Source of the DNA: an uncultured Gammaproteobacteria bacterium
GTDB taxonomy: Bacteria; Pseudomonadota; Gammaproteobacteria; Nitrosococcales; Methylophagaceae
Length of the DNA stretch: 6,208 nucleotides
Assembly: GCA_913058195.1 (NCBI GenBank)
Contig: CAJXPP010000133.1
Coordinates: 1 to 6,208 of the forward strand
Direction of reading: 5' to 3'
The first letter of the stretch is position 1. Every line of letters begins with the position of its first letter. The position numbers and the translations under genes were made by a program. Below, piece after piece: positions 1 through 4,947 of the stretch. Below the pieces are notes generated by a model. The model searched no databases. It was not told the DNA's origin and saw only the letters and a program-made list of their open reading frames with translations.

Positions 1-70
1 ATGATACGGCGACCACCGAGATCTACACAGAGTAGATCGTCGGCAGCCGTCAGATGTGTATAAGAGACAG
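1..70 (+). other. Illumina P5 / Nextera i5 adapter contamination
   Basis: Positions 1-28 match the Illumina P5 flow-cell oligo lacking its first A. Positions 29-36 (AGAGTAGA) match the Nextera i5 index known as S504. Positions 37-51 match the Nextera read-1 adapter TCGTCGGCAGCGTC with one extra C. Positions 52-70 are the 19-bp Tn5 mosaic end, AGATGTGTATAAGAGACAG. The order P5, index, adapter, mosaic end is exactly that of a library molecule, so this is untrimmed sequencing adapter at a contig end and not organism DNA. It should be masked. No gene should be called here, although the segment opens with an ATG. Confidence 0.98.
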
Positions 71-181
71 CTTGTAGCTCTGGCCAAAATTCTACTGAAG
101 TTTGATCGATAACTGGGGTAGTTGCAAAATGTAAGTTGTGTTTGAAGTTAACTTTACATATCAACACTAACAAAAAAAAGG

Positions 182-211
182 TTATTATGGCAGTTATATT
201 GAGGCTATAAA
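182..211 (+). promoter_or_regulatory. Weak candidate promoter for the GGDEF gene
   Basis: The genomic stretch 71-256 upstream of the large gene holds no credible ORF. The best sigma-70-like pair I can see is a poor -35 (TTATTA, 182-187), an 18-bp spacer and a good -10 (TATAAA, 206-211). It would start transcription near 218 and give a leader of about 40 nt. The -35 matches only half of the consensus, so this is tentative. The true promoter could lie farther left, beyond the contig end. Confidence 0.25.
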
Positions 212-256
212 CCAAGTCACACGTCAAAAAGAAAGAATTAAACATTAGGGAATATT

Positions 257-1843
257 ATGCGACTTAAAGTCACTAGTTCTATACTTATACACACGCTATC
301 CCCGATTATCTTTATCTTTTTCTCGGCACCTATTTTTGCTGTTGAGCATGTCGTTTTACAATTACGGTGGCATAATCAATTTCAATTTGCGGGCTACTAT
401 GCCGCATTAGAAAAAGGCTATTATCAACAAGCTGGCCTTAATGTTGAGATCGTTGAAGGACAACCAGATAAAAAACCACTCATAGAAGTTCTCAATGGCG
501 ATGCACATTATGGTGTTGGAAACAGTGAAGTATTGTTATCACGCCTTCAAGGCTCACCATTGGTTGCACTTGCTGCCATTTTTCAACACTCACCTTCAGT
601 ATTAATCTCGAAACGAAGTAGTCGGATTTCAACGCCCCATGATCTTATCGGCAAAAGTGTGATGATGATAAATGAGGGTCTTGATGCCGACTTTATTGCA
701 ATGCTTAACAATGAGGGGCTTAATCCAAATGCGATCAATACCATACCTAGTAGTTATGAAATTAATGATCTAATCAGTGGCAAAACTGATGTATTTAACG
801 CTTACTTATCAAACGAACCATACTATTTAAAACAACAAGGGATTGAATATTCAATATTAAACCCTAAGACCTATGGTATTGATTTTTATAGTGACATTTT
901 ATTTACCACTGAGCATGAATTAACTTCTCACTCAGATCGCGTAGCTTTATTTCGTGAAGCGAGTTTAAAGGGATGGCAATATGCATTGGATAATCCAGAT
1001 GAAATAATTGATCTGCTACTCAATAAATATCATGTCGATAAGTCAGAATCACATTTAGCATTTGAAGCAAAAATCATTAAAGGTCTAGTATTACCCAGTG
1101 TTGTAGAAATTGGACATATGAACCCATGGCGTTGGCAGCATATGGCAGAAACCTTTATCGATGCCAATATGCCTGCCAATAGTAATCGCTTAACAGGATT
1201 TGATTATCAGCAGATACTTTTAAACCGACAGCAGAAGTGGAGTAATATTGGCAAAGTAACCAGTGTCACAAGCATCATCTCAATACTCACACTATTGATC
1301 CTTTATTTTATTTACAGAAAAACAAAGCAGGAAATTCACTTACGTATTAAGGCTGAACAAGCCTTAGAAGAGTTAGCGTACACTGATAGTTTGACTGGTT
1401 TATATAATCGCCACCAATTCTTTATTTTGGCAGAACAAGCAATTAAAAATGTGGTTCGCACAAAGTCATCCATAGCGATTTGTTTTCTTGATGTTAACAA
1501 ATTTAAAGAGGTCAATGATCAGTTTGGCCATCATATTGGTGATGAACTTCTACTTAATCTTGCAACTGTGCTTAAAACACACACACGGGATTCGGATATC
1601 GTTGCCAGAATTGGTGGGGATGAATTTGTTATCATTTTAGATAAAATTAAAAGCCGAGAACAAGCTGACATACTGATCACAAAACTTAATCAACACATAA
1701 ACAAATCCTTCATCTATGGAGGAGAAAGCTTTAGTTATACGGTAAGTATTGGTTTGAGTATCTTTCCGGATGATGCAGAAACATTACCAGAACTTATTAA
1801 ACTTGCTGATAGTAAGATGTATCATCAGAAACAAACAGCTTAA
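257..1843 (+). CDS. Periplasmic NMT1/THI5-like sensor fused to a GGDEF diguanylate cyclase
   Basis: Predicted inner-membrane enzyme making cyclic di-GMP from two GTP. Residues 1-28 form a signal peptide or signal anchor (hydrophobic run ending SAPIFA). Residues about 30-295 resemble the NMT1/THI5-like periplasmic substrate-binding family (RWHNQFQFAGYYAALEKGYY at 37-56), which in transporters binds thiamine-precursor pyrimidines and related small molecules. A membrane helix spans about 334-353, followed by a short charged linker and a GGDEF domain at about 372-525. The domain has DSLTGLYNR (377-385), the metal-site Asp412 in LDVNKFK, a canonical GGDEF (453-457), and an inhibitory I-site RDSD (444-447) exactly five residues upstream. 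It should therefore be active and product-inhibited. No EAL domain is present. The ATG has AGGGA 5 nt upstream. No transporter permease or ATPase lies nearby, which supports sensing over uptake. The ligand is unknown. Confidence 0.95.
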   Translation: MRLKVTSSILIHTLSPIIFIFFSAPIFAVEHVVLQLRWHNQFQFAGYYAALEKGYYQQAGLNVEIVEGQPDKKPLIEVLNGDAHYGVGNSEVLLSRLQGSPLVALAAIFQHSPSVLISKRSSRISTPHDLIGKSVMMINEGLDADFIAMLNNEGLNPNAINTIPSSYEINDLISGKTDVFNAYLSNEPYYLKQQGIEYSILNPKTYGIDFYSDILFTTEHELTSHSDRVALFREASLKGWQYALDNPDEIIDLLLNKYHVDKSESHLAFEAKIIKGLVLPSVVEIGHMNPWRWQHMAETFIDANMPANSNRLTGFDYQQILLNRQQKWSNIGKVTSVTSIISILTLLILYFIYRKTKQEIHLRIKAEQALEELAYTDSLTGLYNRHQFFILAEQAIKNVVRTKSSIAICFLDVNKFKEVNDQFGHHIGDELLLNLATVLKTHTRDSDIVARIGGDEFVIILDKIKSREQADILITKLNQHINKSFIYGGESFSYTVSIGLSIFPDDAETLPELIKLADSKMYHQKQTA

Positions 1844-1886
1844 AATTTTCTCCTCAGACATACTTGATGTGGTCTCACTTCGGTTT

Positions 1887-1945
1887 TTATAACAAGTCAT
1901 TCAAGCGGATCCGCTAACGTGGCCAGATTAACTCCAGCGTTGAAT
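1887..1945 (+). repeat. Weak attC-like element between the GGDEF gene and a small ORF
   Basis: The gap 1844-1947 holds TTATAAC at 1887-1893 and, just before the next ORF, GTTGAAT at 1939-1945. The latter fits the integron core pattern GTTRRRY. Their spacing (about 57 bp) and the short ORF beginning at once after the right core resemble a minimal attC plus cassette. A 10-bp palindrome, GCGGATCCGC, lies inside (1905-1914). Against this, the left core does not match RYYYAAC fully, the inner arms pair poorly, and no integrase or second attC is visible. No convincing intrinsic terminator for the upstream gene is seen either. Confidence 0.2.
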
Positions 1946-1947
1946 GA

Positions 1948-2136
1948 ATGGCTGCTTGTGGGACAAAGGAGACAAATATTAAAATTGATTGGCTTTCAAC
2001 CGTACTAGTTACATTACTTATAGCAACATTGTTAGCATTTTTCATCGGATATCTTCCGTATCCTTACGGTTGGATTATTATTACAATTGTACTTATAGCT
2101 AGATTAACGGCTAATAGTAGAAAAAATGACAGCTGA
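1948..2136 (+). CDS. Small two-helix membrane protein, unknown function
   Basis: I do not recognise this 62-residue product. Residues about 15-36 form a strongly hydrophobic helix (WLSTVLVTLLIATLLAFFIG and onward). After a short Leu-Pro-Tyr-Pro-Tyr-Gly turn a second helix runs about 41-55, and a polar tail (NSRKNDS) ends the protein, so it is probably a hairpin in the inner membrane. The start is doubtful. The ATG at 1948 has no ribosome binding site and would add an oddly polar lead (MAACGTKETN). An excellent AAAGGAG at 1965-1971 sits 6 nt before an in-frame ATT at 1978, which would give a 52-residue protein beginning Met-Lys-Ile-Asp-Trp. Either ATT is a rare start, or an ancestral ATG was lost. 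It has no operonic partner. Confidence 0.5.
   Translation: MAACGTKETNIKIDWLSTVLVTLLIATLLAFFIGYLPYPYGWIIITIVLIARLTANSRKNDS
1965..1971 (+). promoter_or_regulatory. Strong Shine-Dalgarno preceding an ATT codon
   Basis: AAAGGAG is followed by the 6-nt spacer ACAAAT and then ATT at 1978-1980, in frame with the membrane-protein ORF. Spacing and sequence are near ideal for initiation, whereas the upstream ATG at 1948 has nothing comparable. This site decides the likely start of the small protein. ATT initiation is rare but established for infC. Confidence 0.5.
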
Positions 2137-2209
2137 TGACCCGAAACGGTCAGTTAGATTATTTAACTACAGGAATAAAATACCTCAATAATCGGGCACA
2201 TCCATATTA

Positions 2210-2264
2210 TGGAACCTAGGGCCGGAATCGAACCGGCACGGCCGTGAAGCCGAGGGGTTTTAAG
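2210..2264 (-). pseudogene. 3' half of a tRNA-Leu(UAA) gene (integration scar)
   Basis: Read on the minus strand, this is the 3' part of a class II tRNA. It has an anticodon loop CTTAAAA (2264-2258, anticodon UAA), the 3' anticodon stem CCCCT, and a long variable arm that pairs CGGC with GCCG. A complete T arm follows (GCCGG, loop TTCGATT, CCGGC), then acceptor strand CCTAGGT, a discriminator base and CCA (2212-2210). Upstream of the loop, the sequence cannot form the 5' anticodon stem, D arm or acceptor, so the gene is cut at the anticodon loop. The discriminator is T where leucine tRNAs carry A, consistent with a non-functional relic. Such halves are left when elements integrate into tRNA genes by tyrosine recombinases. 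Confidence 0.85.
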
Positions 2265-2460
2265 TACGAGAAATTGAGTGTTATGGATGCAGTAAATTGA
2301 AGATTTGTAACTAGTAATTCATGGTTATCAGATTGAGATTTCAGAAACGAGACAATATAATCAGTATGCCCCCTCTGTTGACCGATTGGTTAGTAAGATC
2401 AAGAAACGTAATGAGTTCTTCAGTGTGAACTGAAACCGAAATATTGGGAGGTGATAATAC
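2265..2460. other. Gap with no gene; one short inverted repeat
   Basis: No supported gene lies between the tRNA-Leu half and the secreted-protein gene. The only structure I see is a perfect hairpin at 2419-2434 (TTCAGT, loop GTGA, ACTGAA), 27 bp past the stop of the minus-strand gene. It lacks a following T-run on either strand, so it is at best a weak transcript end. Confidence 0.5.
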
Positions 2461-2754
2461 CTAGTATTTACCTGGAGCGCCCCGAAAATGTTGACGTGGG
2501 CTTTTTCTTGAGTCTGCGCCACTAGCATTAGATTGTTGGTAGTTTGTGCTTTCACTTACCCACTGGAAATAATGTTTGTAAAGAGATGGGTTACTGCTCT
2601 TTTTAACAGTAAAACGTTTGTGCGGTGGCTTACCCTTATAGATGACTACTTTCAAAGTGTTATCGTCAATTGAGGTGACTTTAGGGGCAGAATTTACTGT
2701 CAGTGAGCTTGCCATAAATATCGCTAGGACCATAGTAATAATATATCTTTTCAT
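2461..2754 (-). CDS. Small secreted basic protein, unknown function
   Basis: A 97-residue product I do not recognise. Residues 1-23 form a clear Sec signal peptide: MKR, a hydrophobic core (YIITMVLAIFMASSLTV), and a likely cleavage after Asn-Ser-Ala. The mature part starts with a probable beta-rich stretch (KVTSIDDNTLKVVIYKGK, 25-42). It then becomes polar and strongly basic, with many Lys/Arg and few acidic residues, ending RGAPGKY. It has no cysteines, so disulfides and a lipobox are excluded. The ATG at 2754 is preceded by TGGAATTGAT, with GGAG about 13 nt upstream, so ribosome binding is moderate. It stands alone, convergent with the plus-strand genes on its left and separated from the tRNA terminator by about 300 bp. 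The signal peptide makes a real gene likely. Periplasmic or exported location is inferred. Confidence 0.6.
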   Translation of the reverse strand: MKRYIITMVLAIFMASSLTVNSAPKVTSIDDNTLKVVIYKGKPPHKRFTVKKSSNPSLYKHYFQWVSESTNYQQSNASGADSRKSPRQHFRGAPGKY

Positions 2755-3055
2755 ATCAATTCCAGTCTCCAGAACCTCTACATGATCACATTTAGTCTCA
2801 TATCAAACGCACTGAAAAGGATCGCTTAGATAAGATATTAGATAGTAGGTGTATATGGGTTGTCTTTCTCAGATTTGTATCATTATATGATGATAAGTAT
2901 TAAGGAGTAATGCTTATTAGTGATAGGATTAAGCTATAACGCTGTTAAAAAACTGACTTCTGTATAACTCTGGCCTTGCTGACGTATAGAGCACTTATGT
3001 ATTGTTTATACTTTTGGACGGTGGGACATTTTTAGGGACATCAAACGATAGATAC
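2755..3055. other. Gene-free AT-rich spacer with short repeats
   Basis: No credible ORF or RNA gene is seen in this 301-bp stretch. It holds an inverted repeat near 2878-2893 (TATCAT...ATGATA), two TTAGATA copies near 2826-2845, and two GGGACAT copies 12 bp apart (3023-3029 and 3035-3041). The promoter of the 97-residue gene should lie in its left part. The best guess is AAGACA, 18 bp, TCTAAT on the minus strand, too weak to annotate separately. The right end abuts the terminator of the tRNA operon. Confidence 0.5.
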
Positions 3056-3090
3056 AAAAAAGCAGCTAATCACTAAGTGACTAACTGCTT
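3056..3090 (-). terminator. Intrinsic terminator of the tRNA-Ser/tRNA-Arg operon
   Basis: On the minus strand, a 14-bp stem (AAGCAGTTAGTCAC, 3090-3077, with GTGATTAGCTGCTT, 3073-3060) has a TTA loop and only two G-T pairs. It is followed by an uninterrupted T-run at 3061-3056. It begins 18 bp beyond the CCA end of tRNA-Arg, an ideal position to end that operon. Confidence 0.92.
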
Positions 3091-3108
3091 GATGTATATA
3101 CAAGTATA

Positions 3109-3185
3109 TGGTGCGCCCGACACGATTCGAACGTGTGACCGCCTGGTTCGTAGCCAGGTACTCTATCCAGCTGAGCTACGGGCGC
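3109..3185 (-). tRNA. tRNA-Arg (anticodon ACG)
   Basis: A complete 77-nt tRNA. The acceptor GCGCCCG (3185-3179) pairs with the 3' strand CGGGCGC. The D arm contains AGCTCAGCTGGATAGAG, the anticodon loop is CTACGAA (ACG at 3151-3149), the T arm is ACACG-TTCGAAT-CGTGT, and CCA is encoded (3111-3109). The A34 of ACG is normally deaminated to inosine by TadA to read CGU, CGC and CGA. The gene lies 52 bp after tRNA-Ser and just before a terminator, so both are probably processed from one transcript. E. coli has four tandem arginine tRNA genes here; this window has one. Confidence 0.97.
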
Positions 3186-3237
3186 TTAATTTATCAATTA
3201 TACAGACTTTAGATAATGTCATCAATAACTAATTTGT

Positions 3238-3327
3238 TGGCGGAGAGCGAGGGATTCGAACCCTCGATAGGGGTAAACCTATACACCCTTAGCAGGGGTG
3301 CGCCTTCAGCCACTCGGCCAGCTCTCC
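3238..3327 (-). tRNA. tRNA-Ser (anticodon GCU)
   Basis: A complete 90-nt class II tRNA. The acceptor GGAGAGC (3327-3321) pairs with GCTCTCC. The D-arm region contains GGCCGAGTGGCTGAAGG, the anticodon loop is CTGCTAA (GCU at 3293-3291), a long variable arm pairs TAGG with CCTA, the T arm is GAGGG-TTCGAAT-CCCTC, the discriminator is G and CCA is encoded (3240-3238). It reads AGC/AGU codons. It is the first gene of the tRNA operon behind an extended -10 promoter and lies directly downstream of csrA, as serV does in E. coli. Confidence 0.97.
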
Positions 3328-3341
3328 GTTTCAAGCCCACT

Positions 3342-3350
3342 ATTATATCA
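3342..3350 (-). promoter_or_regulatory. Extended -10 promoter of the tRNA operon
   Basis: On the minus strand, TGATATAAT combines the TGn extension (3350-3348) with a perfect TATAAT (3347-3342). The hexamer 17 bp upstream (CTAGCA, 3370-3365) is a weak -35. The GC-rich AGTGGGC after the -10 resembles the discriminator of stringently controlled stable-RNA promoters. Transcription would begin about 8 nt before tRNA-Ser, so the tRNAs need not rely on read-through from csrA. Confidence 0.75.
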
Positions 3351-3390
3351 GGTGGATATTAATATGCTAGTAATAAATGAACTAAATTAC

Positions 3391-3579
3391 TTAACCTACG
3401 CTAAGATCTTGATCTTTCTCAGCTTGGATACGATCATAGATTTCTTCACGATGAACAGTGACTTCTTTTGGAGCATCAATTCCAATTCGGACTTGGTTTC
3501 CTTTAACGCCTAGAACGTTAACAACTACGTCATCACCAATAATTAGAGCTTCGCCAACACGTCTTGTGAGAATTAACAT
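3391..3579 (-). CDS. csrA: Carbon storage regulator CsrA (RsmA)
   Basis: A small dimeric RNA-binding protein that binds GGA motifs, often over ribosome binding sites, to repress or stabilise mRNAs for carbon storage, motility, biofilm and c-di-GMP enzymes. The 62 residues match the family length and sequence: MLILTRRVGE at the start, GVKGNQVRIGIDAPKEVTVHREEIY at the core (24-48), and a variable tail after IQAEK. The RNA-contacting residues Leu4, Arg6 and Arg44 are present. The ATG at 3579 has a textbook AAGGAG (3591-3586) with 6-nt spacing. That site contains a GGA, so self-repression is plausible. The gene sits between lysC and the tRNA operon, the normal place in this class. Its C-terminal tail (KDQDLSVG) is not diagnostic. 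Confidence 0.98.
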   Translation of the reverse strand: MLILTRRVGEALIIGDDVVVNVLGVKGNQVRIGIDAPKEVTVHREEIYDRIQAEKDQDLSVG

Positions 3580-3658
3580 AATTATCTCCTTATTATTCTC
3601 TGGTTTTGGATGGGTCAGAATAAACCAACAGGTAGTTTATAGAGAGCCGTAGAGATTT

Positions 3659-3689
3659 ATTATACGCACTTTTGTAATATATGTGTCAT
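3659..3689 (-). promoter_or_regulatory. Candidate csrA promoter
   Basis: In the 145-bp lysC-csrA gap, the minus strand carries a perfect -10 TATAAT (3664-3659) and a -35-like ATGACA (3689-3684; five of six) with a 19-bp spacer. That spacer is longer than the optimum and suggests activator dependence or relaxed use of the -35. Transcription would start near 3652, giving a csrA leader of about 70 nt that ends in the GGA-containing ribosome binding site. No terminator follows lysC, so read-through from alaS-lysC may add to csrA expression. Confidence 0.5.
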
Positions 3690-3696
3690 ATGACAC
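3683..3696. promoter_or_regulatory. Perfect 14-bp palindrome over the csrA -35 region
   Basis: GTGTCATATGACAC is a perfect inverted repeat with no spacer, lying upstream of csrA and overlapping the candidate -35. Its size and placement suit a dimeric DNA-binding regulator. It lacks a following T-run, so it is not an intrinsic terminator for lysC. I cannot assign it to a known regulator. Confidence 0.45.
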
Positions 3697-3724
3697 GCTC
3701 ATTGATGTTGCTAGCCAAGCTTTA

Positions 3725-4942
3725 TTAGGCATGCTCAAGATTAAAGGCACTATGTAATGCATTAACGGCTGAATCTAACAGTTCGTCACTGACAACAACG
3801 GAGATTTTGATTTCAGACGTTGAGATCATGCTGATATTAATATTTTCATTTGCCAATGTTTCAAACATAGTATTAGCAACACCTGCATGAGAACGCATGC
3901 CAACTCCTACTACCGAAACTTTAGCAATTTTATTATCACTAATGACTTCTTTTGCATTTAAATGTAAAGCAGTTTTTTGCAAAATAGTCAGTGCTTGTTG
4001 AAAATCATTACGATGAACGGTAAATGTAAAATCAGTAGATGAATCATGACCTGTATTTTGGATGATCATATCGACTTCAATATTGGCTTTTGCTATCGGA
4101 CCAAGAATTTGAGTGGCGATACCGGGATGATCTGGCACACCAAGTACAGTGAGCTTTGCTTCATCTCTGTTAAATGCAATGCCTGAAATAACAGCTTGTT
4201 CCATTTTAGGGTCCTCGGCCGTGATTAATGTACCGCCACCATCTTTAAAGGATGAGAGTACACGTAACGGGACGTTATAGTTACGGGCAAATTCGACACT
4301 GCGAATTTGTAATACTTTTGCACCAAGACTAGCCATTTCTAGCATTTCTTCGTATGTGATCGTATCGAGGCGACGCGCTTCAGAAACAACGCGTGGATCA
4401 GTGGTATAAACACCATCAACATCAGTGTATATTTGACACTCATCTGCTTTAAGTGCTGCTGCAAGGGCAACGGCAGTTGTATCTGAACCGCCACGGCCTA
4501 GCGTAGTGATATTGCCATGTTGATCACAGCCTTGGAATCCTGCGACTACGACAATGCGGCCAGCTGTTAACTCTGATCGAATCTTATGATCATCGATTTC
4601 TGTGATGCGAGCTTTATTATGGGTGGTGTTGGTTAAGATCCTTACTTGGCTGCCAGTGTACGATGTTGCAGATATACCCAATTGTTCAAGTGCCATACAT
4701 AATAAAGCAATTGTTACTTGTTCGCCTGTAGACAGCAATACATCAAGTTCGCGGCCATTTGGATTGTCGTTTAGTTCGTTCGCTAAACCAATTAATCTAT
4801 TGGTCTCACCACTCATTGCTGACAGTACAACAACTAAATCGTCACCTTGTTGTTGATGTTTAATCAGCTTTTTAGCTACTTCTCTAATACGTTCAACAGT
4901 ACCTACTGAGGTACCACCATATTTTTGTACAATTAATGCCAT
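3725..4942 (-). CDS. lysC: Aspartate kinase (aspartokinase), ACT-regulated
   Basis: Catalyses ATP-dependent phosphorylation of L-aspartate, the first step toward lysine (and diaminopimelate), threonine and methionine. Using the ATG at 4942, the protein has 405 residues, normal for the monofunctional Pseudomonas-type enzyme and shorter than E. coli AKIII (449). The N-terminal kinase domain (about 1-230) shows KYGGTSVG (7-14), the Ser-Thr-Gly-Glu at 71-74, GRGGSDTTA (149-157) and YTDVDGVYTTDPR (172-184). Two ACT domains follow (about 262-330 and 340-405), the second with ISTSEIKIS (373-381), part of the effector-binding region in relatives. Feedback inhibition by lysine and/or threonine is expected but cannot be read from sequence. 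A longer frame from a TTG at 4975 would overlap alaS and is unlikely. The start lies 5 bp after alaS, with GGAAAG (4957-4952) as ribosome binding site, implying co-transcription. Confidence 0.97.
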   Translation of the reverse strand: MALIVQKYGGTSVGTVERIREVAKKLIKHQQQGDDLVVVLSAMSGETNRLIGLANELNDNPNGRELDVLLSTGEQVTIALLCMALEQLGISATSYTGSQVRILTNTTHNKARITEIDDHKIRSELTAGRIVVVAGFQGCDQHGNITTLGRGGSDTTAVALAAALKADECQIYTDVDGVYTTDPRVVSEARRLDTITYEEMLEMASLGAKVLQIRSVEFARNYNVPLRVLSSFKDGGGTLITAEDPKMEQAVISGIAFNRDEAKLTVLGVPDHPGIATQILGPIAKANIEVDMIIQNTGHDSSTDFTFTVHRNDFQQALTILQKTALHLNAKEVISDNKIAKVSVVGVGMRSHAGVANTMFETLANENINISMISTSEIKISVVVSDELLDSAVNALHSAFNLEHA

Positions 4943-4947
4943 ATTTT

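Noticed and set aside
1847..1890. Terminator for the GGDEF gene
   Set aside because: The only stem (AGACAT with a bulged ATGTGGTCT) is weak and the T-run lies about 9 nt beyond it.
2137..2168. Hairpins after the small membrane gene (TGACC/GGTCA and AGTTA/TAACT) as a terminator
   Set aside because: Each stem is only 5 bp and no T-run follows, so termination is not supported.
2361..2555. Minus-strand ORF of 64 codons
   Set aside because: It overlaps the end of the secreted-protein gene in another frame on the same strand, has no signal or domain, and no good ribosome binding site.
2902..2939. AAGGAG followed by ATG and a nine-codon ORF
   Set aside because: The spacing of 2 nt is too short for initiation and the peptide is trivial; likely chance.
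2755..3055. CRISPR array or toxin-antitoxin pair in the spacer
   Set aside because: No regularly spaced repeats and no paired small ORFs with ribosome binding sites were found.
3298..3513. Plus-strand ORF of 71 codons
   Set aside because: It runs antisense through tRNA-Ser and csrA, both certain, and its sequence looks like an antisense shadow.
3458..3652. Plus-strand ORF of 64 codons
   Set aside because: Antisense to csrA and its leader, with no independent coding evidence.
4602..4856. Plus-strand ORF of 84 codons
   Set aside because: Antisense to the lysC kinase domain, with no recognisable domain.
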